A stretch of 64,000 bases of DNA from DATJSN01 sp035504095 (lineage in GTDB: Bacteria > Planctomycetota > Phycisphaerae > WQYP01): contig DATJSN010000092.1 in the NCBI GenBank assembly GCA_035504095.1, positions 1 to 64,000 of the forward strand. The letters run 5' to 3'. Below, piece by piece: positions 16,379 through 26,339 of the stretch. How positions within the stretch are numbered: the stretch's first letter is position 1; each line of letters starts with the position of its first letter. The notes under the pieces are model-generated. The model did not search any database, was not told the DNA's origin, and worked only from the letters and a program-made list of their open reading frames with translations. The translations under genes and the position numbers were made by a program.

Positions 16379-16555
16379 TGGAAAAATCCAACCGCTACAG
16401 CGCTACAACCCCTGAAAATATAGATGTTTCCTCCACTCTTAAAGGCGCAACAAGCCCAAATAGTGTTACGGGTCAAAAAGTGCGAAATACTCTATAAAAT
16501 AAGCCTTTGTAACGTTGTAACGCTTAGAAGGCCCAAAATAGGAGCAATAAAAGTT
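16379..16555. repeat. inverted-terminus module, copy 3 (GCTACA type)
   Basis: The left end GCTACAGCGCTACAA (16394-16408) faces the right end TTGTAACGTTGTAAC (16507-16521). It lacks the long tail of copies 1 and 2. Confidence 0.8.
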
Positions 16556-16652
16556 AACCTTTGAACCCCATTACAACGCGGCGCCGATACAATCCACCCC
16601 TAAATTACCGCATCTCCCGCCTGGCGCGTTCGCAATTTTGCGAACAAGATCA

Positions 16653-17246
16653 TTATTGAGGCAAAGGAATAGACGGACGATCTGGAATGGTATATGGAAA
16701 AACACCATGCTCTTTGAGCAATGCCAACAGATTCTTGTTGCCATGTGCGCGTCCGAATGCCAACTCTTCCGCAGTGATGCCGAGACATAGAAGCAAGCCG
16801 TAATGCTGATCAAAAAACTCGAAATAGACTGGTTCGTCACGTGGGTATGCAAAAACTAAAGCCCGTATGGTTGAGTCGCCAAGGAATGTGCCTAAATCCA
16901 TCGTCTGATGGGCTTCAAGCACAGCATCGCAGGTGTAACGTGTGAGCCTTGAAATAAGGTCTGCTGCTTTCGGCAACTCCTGACGCGCGCAAATCATTAA
17001 CTCATATTGCCCCAGGCTGTTTGGGCGCTGCCCCATTTCTTCACCCGTCATCTCAGCGGTGACATAGGTGACGCCAGGAACAAAATCAGGAAACGGCAGT
17101 ACATCAGCGAAACCGCCAAGATAAAATGGAATTGGTGCGTGATAAACCATATTGCTTGGCTTACATAGAATAGGAGTGAGTGCAGCAATGCGGGCATTCC
17201 AAATCCGATCCCAATCGCTGCTTTTTTTGTTTGGCTGGTCAGGCAT
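16653..17246 (-). CDS. suppressor-of-fused domain protein
   Basis: The roughly 197-aa product has the SUFU-domain pattern: an N-terminal FADVLPFPDFVPGVTYVTAEMTGE, then LGQYELMICARQELPKAADLISRLTRYT, then DSTIRALVFAYPRDEPVYFEFFDQHYGLLLCLGITAEELAFGRAHG and a terminal LLALLKEHGVFPYT. In bacteria this family is widely found as an immunity protein against polymorphic toxins, but no toxin gene is seen next to it here. The frame opens at 17285; I prefer the ATG at 17246 (MPDQPNKKSSDW). The gene sits alone between repeats, consistent with an orphan accessory gene. Confidence 0.85.
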   Translation of the reverse strand: MPDQPNKKSSDWDRIWNARIAALTPILCKPSNMVYHAPIPFYLGGFADVLPFPDFVPGVTYVTAEMTGEEMGQRPNSLGQYELMICARQELPKAADLISRLTRYTCDAVLEAHQTMDLGTFLGDSTIRALVFAYPRDEPVYFEFFDQHYGLLLCLGITAEELAFGRAHGNKNLLALLKEHGVFPYTIPDRPSIPLPQ

Positions 17247-17384
17247 AATTTGTGTACACAAACAGGTTGTCGATCCAAGCCTCATTCACATCGCTGGGAT
17301 GGAATGTGGTTGTTGATGATGATGTTCGAGTTTTTGTAGCTGGTCAAGCAAGTAGAGCAGAAGAATAAATCGCTGATACTGACC

Positions 17385-17456
17385 TCTGCGTTAAAAAAAA
17401 TCTGCGAAATCTGCGGATCGTTGCGTGTCTTTTCGTGTAATTCGTGGTTAAAAAAC
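17385..17456. repeat. dispersed intergenic repeat
   Basis: This holds AATCTGCGAAATCTGCGGATCG and TTCGTGTAATTCGTGGTTAAA, the inverted form of the phrases near 145-213. It closes the accessory island just downstream of the end of the large synthase gene. Confidence 0.7.
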
Positions 17457-17467
17457 ATCAAAAGCTT

Positions 17468-20400
17468 TTACACCGAGACCGGCAACTCGTGTGATGCCGG
17501 TTTGTGTAATGGCAAGTCAACGCGGACTTCATGAGTCTTTTTGTCGTTGACCAGCGGAACCGAATGGTTTTGAACGCGAGAACCGTCGAGCGTGATGCTG
17601 AGGTCCTCGGCGTCGGTTTTTTTAACAGTCAGATTGTAGATCGTCTGCTGATAACGGTAAGAAAGTTTGAAACCGTTCCAGGCGTCGGGAATGCGCGGAT
17701 TGACGTGCAGTTGATTTCCTTCGCGTGTCACGCCGAGGAGTGTCTCGATCAAAAACCGGTACATCCAGCCCGCCGATCCGGTGTACCAGGTCCATCCACC
17801 CCGGCCGGGATGCGGTTCTGAAGCGTAAATGTCGGCGACGACGACGTAGGGCTCGACTTTATACACGGCAATGGCGTCTTTATTAACCCCATGGTTGATG
17901 GGGTTGATCATGCAAAATAATTCCCAGGCGCGATTGTGGTTGCCCATCAGCGCAAAAGCCATGATCGTCCAGACGGCGGCATGGGTGTACTGGCCGCCAT
18001 TCTCACGAATACCGGGAACATATCCTTTAATGTATCCGGGGTTGAGCGGCGACTGATCGAACGGCGGAATTAAAAGCCTGATGAGCCGGGCATCGGAATC
18101 AACCAGATGCTGATCGACGGCGGTCATGGCCTGCTGGCAGCGCTGCGAATCGCCTACGCCGGAGATTACCGCCCAGCTCTGCGGCAACAGATCGATCTGA
18201 CATTCCGGATTTTCCATTGAACCCAAAGGTGAGCCGTCATCAAAATAGGCCCGGCGATACCACCGGCCATCCCATGCGTGGCTTTCGATATTGTCGGCCA
18301 ACTGGCGGGCCTGCATGGCGCAAAGTTCGGCGAAGGCCGAATCGCCGCGGCGCCGCGCCAGACCGGCGAACTGCGTAAGCACTTCATGCAGGAAGAAAGC
18401 CAGCCAGACGCTTTCACCCCGGCCTTCATGGCCGACGAGGTTCATGCCGTCGTTCCAGTCGCCGGAACCCATCAGTGGAAGTCCATGGTCGCCGAATTTG
18501 AGGCCATTTTTTACGGCGCGCACGCAATGGTCATAGAGCGTTCCGGAGACGCCGGCACGGCCGGGCAAATCGTAATATGATTCCTCGCCGTTATTGAGCG
18601 GGCGGCCATCGAGGAAACCGATTTGTTCATCAAGCACGCCGGTATCGGAAGTCGCGGCGACATAATGGCACGCCGCCAGCGGAAGCCAGAGAAAATCATC
18701 GGAGCATCGTGTGCGCACACCGTGGTCGCTTGGGGGATGCCACCAATGCTGCACGTCCCCTTCCTGAAACTGATGCGCGGCGCAGCGCAACAAATGTTCG
18801 CGGAGAAGCTGCGGACGGGCATGAACGAGGGCCATGGCGTCCTGAAGCTGATCGCGAAAACCAAAGGCGCCGCCGGACTGATAAAAGCCGGTGCGGCCCC
18901 AGATGCGGGCGGATAAAGTCTGATAGACCAGCCAGCCGTTGGCCAGAATGTTTACGGGCGCATCCGGCGTCTGCACCTGCACGGCGCCCAGCACGTCGTT
19001 CCAATGGTTATGGACTTTTTCCAGCGCGTTACGGGCTCCGATCGAGCCACGGCAGCGCTGGATCAGGCTGTGAACTTCATCGAGGCTGCGTCCGGTTCCA
19101 AGGGTAAAGACCAATTCATGCTGCTGGCCGGGTTCGAGTTCCATGGCCACCTGCAATACGGCGCAGGGGTCCAAACCGGCCCCTAACCGGCCGCCAAGCT
19201 GAGAACGGCGCATGGCGGCGGGTGCGGCGAGTTCGCCGTTGCGGCCCAGGAATTCGGTGCGGTCCGCAGTGACGGAGCGCGTCGGCTCGTTGACGTCGAC
19301 AAAAGAAATCAGACCGGCGAAAGCGGTGTTGTAATGATTGCGCGCTAGCAAAGCACCGGTGCGTGAATCCAGTTCCGTCACCACGTGCATCAGCGACTTG
19401 TCGCGCATTTCGGCGAGCACCCATTCCCAGTAACCGGTCGCGGAAATACGGCGCGAACGATCTGAACGATTGGTCAGCCGGAGTACGGCGAATTTGACCG
19501 ACGCGTCGACGGCGACGAAATATGTCAGTTCAGACTCAATGGCATTTTCAACGTGTTGAAAAACGCTGTAACCAAAACCATGGCGCGTCGTATAAGCCGT
19601 CACACCGCGCGCCGGCAGCGGCGTTGGCGACCAGAACAGACCACTGTCCTCATCGCGTATGTAAAAAGCCTCACCAGCGGCGCCGGAAACCGGGTCGTTA
19701 AACCAAGGGGTAAGCCGATATTCATGGGCGTTATGCGCCCAGGTGTAGACGCTGGAACTTTCGGAAATCACTGTTCCGAATTCGGGATTGGCCAACACAT
19801 TGACCCAGGGCACAGGCGTAGGAAGATTTGCCGAAGTGGTGATGATGTATTCGGTCCCATCAGGCGAGAAACCGCCGAAGCCGTTATCAAAAATCAGTTT
19901 CTGCGGTTTGGGCGCCGGCGAAGACTGCGAAGCAGAACGCCTGCGGGATGTAACCAGACGCGGCAGGTTCAATTCGGGGAGTCTGCGGCGGTTGATCTGA
20001 TCGGCCAGTTCGCCATCGGTATCGGAGACGATCACCGAAGCAACGGTCTGGAACAAAATTCGATCTTCATCGGATATCTGCTCGCCGCGGCGAACAAAGA
20101 TGCCGCCGGGCCGGTCGAGCATTGCGGCTTCGGCGCTGGCGCCGATGAGACCCATAATCTGATCCTGGAGAACCTGGCGGTATCCCGAGCGATCTTCATT
20201 CCATATCACCAAATCCACGACCAACCCCTTGAGGCGCCAATAAGCGTGCGCCTGGGCCATTTTGCGGATCAGGTCGATGCTTGTTTGATCGCTGATACGC
20301 ACCAGCACAATGGGCACGTCGCCGGAAATACCGTAACTCCACAAGCCGGATTGTCCGCGGCGGTTGCGGGTAAGCACGGCCGAATCACTGCGATGAAGGC

Positions 20401-23400
20401 TGGACGGATAAATGATGCAATCGGCGATCCGGCCGAAGAGCTGGGCATCGGTCTCCGATATGTTAAGTTGCTGAAGCCCAACCTGGCTGTGGGTCCAGGC
20501 CATTTCCAGAACGCGTTCAGGAATATGCGTGTCCTGATATTTATCGATCAGCGCTTCGGCGGCGGTTTGTGTTTCGGCGACGCCTGTAATCACGCAAATT
20601 TCCGCGGTTTCGTCGGGCTTGAGCGTCACATTCCGGCGAATGGAGACAATCGGATCCAGAACCGGACCCTGAGAATTCGATAAATCATCGTGCATCAAGG
20701 CCGCAGGCGCATGCGGGGTGCACCCGCGGCCAATGAAAGAATTGCGATCGGTCTCAAATGATGTTCCGCCGTTGAGCTGGCCCTGGATGGTCATCAGATG
20801 GATCATCCAGGGAGGTTTTTCCGACGCAGCGCGCGCACGGCGCGTGCATAAAATGGCATGACGTTCCCGGATGATGCGGGTATTGACAAAAAGATTACTA
20901 AACGCCGGATGCGCGGCGTCGGCCGATTGCGGCGCCAAAACAACTTCCGCATAGCTGGTCAATTCAATCGTGCGGTTCGATCCCGAATGGTTGGTGAGCC
21001 TGATGCGGCGAAGTTCCACGTCGTCTTCGGGAGAAACGCTTATTTCCATGCGGGTGTGAATTTCGGCGTCGGTGCGGTCAAACTCAGCGCGGCCCTGATG
21101 GAATTTGATCTGAACATTTGACCCGGGTTTGAGCGCCGGCTGGAATCCCGCCGACCAGAATGCGCCGCTGGCCACATCGCGAATATAAAGAAAATTTCCC
21201 CAGCAATCGCGCGTAGGATCGGTGCGCCAGCGCGTAACAGCCAAATCTTTCCAGCGGTTGTAACCGCTTCCCGCATTGGTGATCATGCTGTGGTATCGAC
21301 CATTGGAAAGCAGATGAATTTCGGGCGTCGGCGTGTTGGGCGAGTCGAAGACACGAATAGGCGCAGGCGCCGCGGCTTCGTGCTGTTCCGGTCTTTCAAT
21401 CTTCGCGGTTCGCCGGTCGATGGGCGCGACCTTCGGTACACGTTCATGCAATAGCAATTCGATGGCTTTGAACTGTGGGTTGGCCAGGAAACGCCGTTGC
21501 ATGGGCCGACCGAGCAACAGATACACCAGGGACAGCAGACTCATGCCCTGGTGGTGGGCCATGAAAGATCGAATGACCACGCGCTTTTGGCCGGCGGGCA
21601 TGCGCGACGGGGTGTAATCCACGGCCTCAAAATAGCCGAAGCGCCCCATCAAACCGTCCGCCGCCATATGATGGAGATTTTCCGCGGCGGCTTCAGGGGC
21701 GACCATTAAAGCCATGACCGATGCATAAGGCGCGATAACCAGATCTTCATCAAGCCCCTGCTGAATACCCAGTCCCGGAACACCGAAAGCGCGATATTGA
21801 TAATTAAGCTGGCGATCCGTGAGGTTATAACCAGACTCAGAAATGCCCCAATAGACGCCATTCCGGCGGCCATATTGAATTTGTCTTTTCACAATCGCCT
21901 GATAGGTCGCGTCCAGAAGCGTGGATGGATAGGTGGGCATGACCAGCAGAGGCATGAGATATTCGAACATCGAGCCGCTCCAGGAAACCAGCGCCGGCTG
22001 ACCGCCGGAAACGGAGAGCCTGCGGCTGAGCGAGAACCAGCTTTCCTGCGGTAATTGCCCCAGTGCGATGCCGACATAGCAGCCGAGCCGTGCTTCGGAC
22101 GCGAGCAGATCGTAATAGCCGGGGTCACGTCGCCGATCGGTGACGTTGTATCCGATGGCCAACTGGTCGCGCGATTTGTCGAATAAAAATTCGAAATCCA
22201 TCTGAACCAGTTCGTCGCAGTTTTCCGCCAAATCCATAAACAGAACCCAGCGCTGCCGGGCTCGTTCAACGGCGCCGGTCAACTCACTGCGCACTTGCGT
22301 GAGCCAGGATGTAAATTCCGTCTTGCCGGAGTTTTGGGCCAGCAGGGCATCGATCGCCGGAAGCAGCGTGTTGCGAATTTCGGCGATTTCACGCAACGTG
22401 GGAATCTTCTGAAGCTTTTTGAAAACCTCCTGTGCGCGATTCTGATGTTCCGGCAAAAATGATGGAATGTGCCAGGGCAAATCCCGGGTCGGCCCCGCTA
22501 TGGCGCACCATGGGGCAAGTTCGGCCAGTTCGTCATGGAATCCGCGCGATTGACGAAGGAGCACATCAAAAGCCCAGCGCAGTTCATCATCAATCTCGGA
22601 AGAAACTTCCTGAAAAATTTGTTCGACGTTTTTGGCGATCCGCTCCAGGAGTTGGTATGAAGTCCGCAAGGTATGCGGCGGATGGTGCGTTTCATCAAGC
22701 AACGACTGCAATTGCCGGGATATATTTTCCATGCCGGTCCGCTTTTGAGGCTTTTTCCTGAACAAATCCAGGATCGTCAGAATGACGTCACCGAGGCCGG
22801 AAAAAACGCGGGCAGGCAGAATGGGGTTATCCGGCTGTTCCAAAAATCCCTGGCGAAGAACCAGCAGCATCGCCGCAAGGTTTCCGCTGTCGACGCTGGA
22901 AATATAGTTCGGCGGGAGCGGTTTGAGGCTTTGGGTATCGTACCAGTTATAAAAATGGCCGTGGTAACGCTCCATTTTCAGCATCGTTTGAAATGTTTTG
23001 GAGGCTCTTTCGGCGAGTTCGCCGCCGGTGATATAACCAAAATCGTAAGCCCCCAGGATGCCAAGCAGGCCGATTCCAATATTGGTAGGCGACGTGCGAT
23101 GGGCCGTAACGGGAGCGGGATATTCCTGAAAATTGTCCGGCGGCAAATAGTTGTCGTCGGGTCCCATGAGCGTTTCAAAAAAGCGCCAGGTGCGCCGGGC
23201 CGTGATTCGCAACAGGTTTTCCTGTTCGGTAGCGAGTTTAACCTTATGGATTCGCGGCGGTTTGCTGATCCACCAGGCCATCAGCGGGGATGCCAGCCAT
23301 AACACAAGCAGCGCGCTCGCGGGAACCAGCGCCATGGGCCTGGTGAACAGCAGTGGAAGAGCCATGAGAACCGCCAGCGCCGGGCCGAAGAACATCGCGA

Positions 23401-26278
23401 CATAAAAACTGCCCAGGTCATGACGCAGGCCGTCCTGCACGGCGTTATAGGTTTGCCATTCGAGCAGACGACGGCGGCTGATTAAAACACGAAAGATTGT
23501 CCGGCAAACCGCGTCGACGCTCACAAGTGCATCAAAGGGGAGAAAGGCGATCGAAAATACAATTCGCATCAATCGGTACAGCGTTCGGCGTCCGAATGAC
23601 TGAAGATGAATTCTCATCGAGTGATCTTTAGGCTTACTGATCAATTCGACAAAAATCGCCAGCAGCGGCGGTATGAAAACCATGCCCAGAGCCAAAAGCG
23701 TCCAGAGCCCCGGTCCGGGCAATCCGAACCAGGAGAGCGCCAGGAAAATCAGCAAGGCTGGAGCAAACAGGCTGCGCCGCAGATTGTCCAGAATCTTCCA
23801 GCGCGAGAGCCGGGAGAGCGGATTGCGGAACTGCCGATCCTCGGGGCCGGGCACGTAGGGCATCAGCCATTGGGCAATCTGCCAATCGCCGCGAATCCAC
23901 CGATGACGCCGTTTGACGTCCGCGAGGTAATGAGCCGGATGATCTTCATAAAGCAATATGTCGCTGACGAGCCCGGCGCGAGCATAGCAACCCTCCAAAA
24001 GATCGTGACTGAGGATGCGGTTATCCGGAAAAAGTCCGCCCAACACGGCTTCAAAAGCTTCAACATCGTAAATGCCTTTTCCAATGTAGGAGCCTTGTTC
24101 AAACAGGTCCTGGTAGAGGTCGGAAACAAGGTGCGTATATGGATCGACCCCCGGATCGTCGGTGAACATGCGTACAAACCGCGACTGCAGGGTGCTGGGA
24201 AGTGCGATTTCCACACGCGGCTGAAGAATGCTGTAGCCATCGGTAATTTTCCCACTCTTCGGATCGTGCCGCGCGCGAATCAGCGGATGGGCCATCGTGG
24301 CGACAAGCTGGCAGGCCGCGTCGCGCGGCAGATCGGTGTCGGTATCCAAAGTGATGACGAATTTGGCCAAACGGAGCACGCCGACGTCGCCGACGATCTC
24401 TGAAAATTGTTCCGTGCGGCCATGACGCAAGAGTGCATTGAAATCGGCCAGCTTGCCGCGTTTGCGTTCGCGGCCCATCCAGATTTTTTCACGGGAATTG
24501 AATAGCCGCGGGCGATGAAACAGGAAAAAAATGTCGTGCTGATTGGTTCCGTATTTTTTATTGAGTCTTTCAACACCCTGGCGGACAATGCGCAGCAGGG
24601 TTTGATCATCCGGAGCGGTTTGCTGCGGGGCGTCGCAAAAATCGGTCAACAGCGCAAAGTGGATGTTCTCATCCCGGTTGGCTATATAGCGGACCTCGAG
24701 GGACTCGAGGATGTCCAGCACGCCGCGCTCGCCGGTGAGCATGGTGGGTATTACGACAACGGTTTTATATTCAGGTGGAACGCCGCGGGAGAAATCCATG
24801 CGCGGCATGCGGCGCGGTTCAGCCAGCAGCGCGGCGGCCCAGTTGACGATCATCAAAGCAGGCTGGCTGATGCAAACGATCAATAAAACGGCCAGCAGGA
24901 CGAGCTTCCAGTCCAGGACGTTATGAAAAGCGGCGTAAGAGAGCAGAAGTTCCACGCCCGCGGCGGTAAGAAGCAATATTGGAAACAGATAAAAGAAGAG
25001 CGGCCAGCGATAGACGCAGCGCAGCACGCGCTTTTTAATCGGCGGCCGTGCATTGAGCTGTTTTTCGAGCACGGGACGGCCTTTGTGAACCAGATAGTAC
25101 CCGACGTGGGACATGTTCGTGGGAGATTGCGAACTTCCCGCCGGTTCAGCACGTTGCGCCGCCAGACCAACGGCTTGCTGAGCGATTTGATGTTCCGTAA
25201 GCCGGGAATACTTGGCTATACTTTCGACAGCGTGACGATACTGGTCGCGTGTGGCGAAATCCATTTTATCGTAAACGCCGGCGGGATCCTGACGCAGGGC
25301 TTTATCCACAACACTGGCATTTTCTACGAACTCGTGCCAATCGATCGAACTGAGCAGGCGCAGGCTGGCAATACTATTGGCGATGGAAACCTGGTCCGCG
25401 GCCTGTTTTTGTGTTTCATCCTGAACGAATTCCTCGACACTGCGCGATTGTCCGGAGAGACGCTGTTCAATCCAGGTCAGGGAAAGCGACAAGGCCGGAT
25501 TTTTACCCTGCAGGCAACGGGAAAATTCGGCTACAAACGTGGTGCTCAACGGCGGATTGGAGCGGGCCATATCGGCAAGCACCATGATCAGATCGCCGGG
25601 TTGTGTTTCCGCCGCAGACAATAATCGCCTGGCCCACTGAGCGGCCAGATTACGGTGCTCCTGTCCCACGGCGATCCGCGCGGCGACGCGACGCAGATTT
25701 TCGATCAGGGCGAGGCGAATCATGATGGGAACGGCCCACAATTCCCCCAGACGCAATTCATGCGTGAGTTGATAGGAACTGATAAACGTATTTAAACTTT
25801 CCGCATCAATGCGCCCGTCGAGGTGTGCGATGAGTTCCAGCACGATATGGTAAACGCGAGGGAAACCCGCCATTCGACCCGCGGCCAGGCGCGGCAACTG
25901 CCGGCTGTAATGTTTGGGCAGATGGCGGCGCGCCAGGTGAATCTGATCTTCGATTAAATAAAAGTTATCGAGGAGCCATTCCGCGGCCGGTGAAATGTGG
26001 AAATCGGCAGCGAGGGCCTCGTGAATTTTTTCATAGGTGCCGGTGAGTATGATTTCATTTTTTTTCAGACGTCTGAGCAGGCGGTCGCGGCCGGATATTG
26101 TTGTAAGTTTATGCGTTTCGGCAATCACGCCGGCGTGCATTCTGATCTGTTCTATGCTGAACAATTCGGCGCGAATCGGCGATTCATCGTGAGCTTCCAT
26201 GGCAACAACGCGTTTGACGGCGGCTTTGGCCAGCCTGAGAAAATGTCCGGATAATGTTCCGCTGCCCGGTGCACTCAT
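17468..26278 (-). CDS. ndvB: cyclic beta-1,2-glucan synthase (GT84 + GH94)
   Basis: The 2936-aa protein has the layout of NdvB/ChvB/Cgs, the inner-membrane enzyme that starts, elongates and cyclises beta-1,2-glucan for the periplasm. An N-terminal helical part (to about 420) is followed by two membrane helices (about 425-480). A GT84 domain carries DTDTDLPRD (about 645), a GKGIYD and SHDLLEG region, and RRHRWIRGDWQ (about 789). More membrane helices lie near 830-890 and 960-1010. A glucoamylase-like middle part contains YDFGYITGGELAERASKT. Two beta-sandwich and GH94 parts follow, with the catalytic Asp in GSGDWNDGMN (about 2605) and PYVVVADIYASEPH. The length fits the family (about 2800-2900). 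Cyclic glucans help in osmotic adaptation. Linear or other beta-glucan product is possible. Confidence 0.93.
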   Translation of the reverse strand: MSAPGSGTLSGHFLRLAKAAVKRVVAMEAHDESPIRAELFSIEQIRMHAGVIAETHKLTTISGRDRLLRRLKKNEIILTGTYEKIHEALAADFHISPAAEWLLDNFYLIEDQIHLARRHLPKHYSRQLPRLAAGRMAGFPRVYHIVLELIAHLDGRIDAESLNTFISSYQLTHELRLGELWAVPIMIRLALIENLRRVAARIAVGQEHRNLAAQWARRLLSAAETQPGDLIMVLADMARSNPPLSTTFVAEFSRCLQGKNPALSLSLTWIEQRLSGQSRSVEEFVQDETQKQAADQVSIANSIASLRLLSSIDWHEFVENASVVDKALRQDPAGVYDKMDFATRDQYRHAVESIAKYSRLTEHQIAQQAVGLAAQRAEPAGSSQSPTNMSHVGYYLVHKGRPVLEKQLNARPPIKKRVLRCVYRWPLFFYLFPILLLTAAGVELLLSYAAFHNVLDWKLVLLAVLLIVCISQPALMIVNWAAALLAEPRRMPRMDFSRGVPPEYKTVVVIPTMLTGERGVLDILESLEVRYIANRDENIHFALLTDFCDAPQQTAPDDQTLLRIVRQGVERLNKKYGTNQHDIFFLFHRPRLFNSREKIWMGRERKRGKLADFNALLRHGRTEQFSEIVGDVGVLRLAKFVITLDTDTDLPRDAACQLVATMAHPLIRARHDPKSGKITDGYSILQPRVEIALPSTLQSRFVRMFTDDPGVDPYTHLVSDLYQDLFEQGSYIGKGIYDVEAFEAVLGGLFPDNRILSHDLLEGCYARAGLVSDILLYEDHPAHYLADVKRRHRWIRGDWQIAQWLMPYVPGPEDRQFRNPLSRLSRWKILDNLRRSLFAPALLIFLALSWFGLPGPGLWTLLALGMVFIPPLLAIFVELISKPKDHSMRIHLQSFGRRTLYRLMRIVFSIAFLPFDALVSVDAVCRTIFRVLISRRRLLEWQTYNAVQDGLRHDLGSFYVAMFFGPALAVLMALPLLFTRPMALVPASALLVLWLASPLMAWWISKPPRIHKVKLATEQENLLRITARRTWRFFETLMGPDDNYLPPDNFQEYPAPVTAHRTSPTNIGIGLLGILGAYDFGYITGGELAERASKTFQTMLKMERYHGHFYNWYDTQSLKPLPPNYISSVDSGNLAAMLLVLRQGFLEQPDNPILPARVFSGLGDVILTILDLFRKKPQKRTGMENISRQLQSLLDETHHPPHTLRTSYQLLERIAKNVEQIFQEVSSEIDDELRWAFDVLLRQSRGFHDELAELAPWCAIAGPTRDLPWHIPSFLPEHQNRAQEVFKKLQKIPTLREIAEIRNTLLPAIDALLAQNSGKTEFTSWLTQVRSELTGAVERARQRWVLFMDLAENCDELVQMDFEFLFDKSRDQLAIGYNVTDRRRDPGYYDLLASEARLGCYVGIALGQLPQESWFSLSRRLSVSGGQPALVSWSGSMFEYLMPLLVMPTYPSTLLDATYQAIVKRQIQYGRRNGVYWGISESGYNLTDRQLNYQYRAFGVPGLGIQQGLDEDLVIAPYASVMALMVAPEAAAENLHHMAADGLMGRFGYFEAVDYTPSRMPAGQKRVVIRSFMAHHQGMSLLSLVYLLLGRPMQRRFLANPQFKAIELLLHERVPKVAPIDRRTAKIERPEQHEAAAPAPIRVFDSPNTPTPEIHLLSNGRYHSMITNAGSGYNRWKDLAVTRWRTDPTRDCWGNFLYIRDVASGAFWSAGFQPALKPGSNVQIKFHQGRAEFDRTDAEIHTRMEISVSPEDDVELRRIRLTNHSGSNRTIELTSYAEVVLAPQSADAAHPAFSNLFVNTRIIRERHAILCTRRARAASEKPPWMIHLMTIQGQLNGGTSFETDRNSFIGRGCTPHAPAALMHDDLSNSQGPVLDPIVSIRRNVTLKPDETAEICVITGVAETQTAAEALIDKYQDTHIPERVLEMAWTHSQVGLQQLNISETDAQLFGRIADCIIYPSSLHRSDSAVLTRNRRGQSGLWSYGISGDVPIVLVRISDQTSIDLIRKMAQAHAYWRLKGLVVDLVIWNEDRSGYRQVLQDQIMGLIGASAEAAMLDRPGGIFVRRGEQISDEDRILFQTVASVIVSDTDGELADQINRRRLPELNLPRLVTSRRRSASQSSPAPKPQKLIFDNGFGGFSPDGTEYIITTSANLPTPVPWVNVLANPEFGTVISESSSVYTWAHNAHEYRLTPWFNDPVSGAAGEAFYIRDEDSGLFWSPTPLPARGVTAYTTRHGFGYSVFQHVENAIESELTYFVAVDASVKFAVLRLTNRSDRSRRISATGYWEWVLAEMRDKSLMHVVTELDSRTGALLARNHYNTAFAGLISFVDVNEPTRSVTADRTEFLGRNGELAAPAAMRRSQLGGRLGAGLDPCAVLQVAMELEPGQQHELVFTLGTGRSLDEVHSLIQRCRGSIGARNALEKVHNHWNDVLGAVQVQTPDAPVNILANGWLVYQTLSARIWGRTGFYQSGGAFGFRDQLQDAMALVHARPQLLREHLLRCAAHQFQEGDVQHWWHPPSDHGVRTRCSDDFLWLPLAACHYVAATSDTGVLDEQIGFLDGRPLNNGEESYYDLPGRAGVSGTLYDHCVRAVKNGLKFGDHGLPLMGSGDWNDGMNLVGHEGRGESVWLAFFLHEVLTQFAGLARRRGDSAFAELCAMQARQLADNIESHAWDGRWYRRAYFDDGSPLGSMENPECQIDLLPQSWAVISGVGDSQRCQQAMTAVDQHLVDSDARLIRLLIPPFDQSPLNPGYIKGYVPGIRENGGQYTHAAVWTIMAFALMGNHNRAWELFCMINPINHGVNKDAIAVYKVEPYVVVADIYASEPHPGRGGWTWYTGSAGWMYRFLIETLLGVTREGNQLHVNPRIPDAWNGFKLSYRYQQTIYNLTVKKTDAEDLSITLDGSRVQNHSVPLVNDKKTHEVRVDLPLHKPASHELPVSV

Positions 26279-26339
26279 GAATTCCGTCCCCTTTCTTCAT
26301 CCGCGGAAACTCACGGCGGGATACGCAATGAAGTATTTT

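Larger units (their letters stand above)
14891..16652. other. 1.7-kb gene-free block made of several repeat families
   Basis: No credible gene was found. The block holds a 132-bp tandem repeat, three copies of a module with paired terminal motifs, a MITE-like element, dispersed intergenic phrases and a low-complexity run (GTGTCGTGGTGTCGTTGTGTCG style) near 16266-16300. Short open frames inside are not shared in coding frame between the repeat copies. Confidence 0.7.

Noticed and set aside
14974..16555. A CRISPR array in the repeat block
   Set aside because: The repeats are few, long and unequally spaced, without regular spacers, and no cas genes are present.
19553..20683. A 376-codon plus-strand frame
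   Set aside because: It lies inside the glucan synthase gene on the opposite strand and shows no family.
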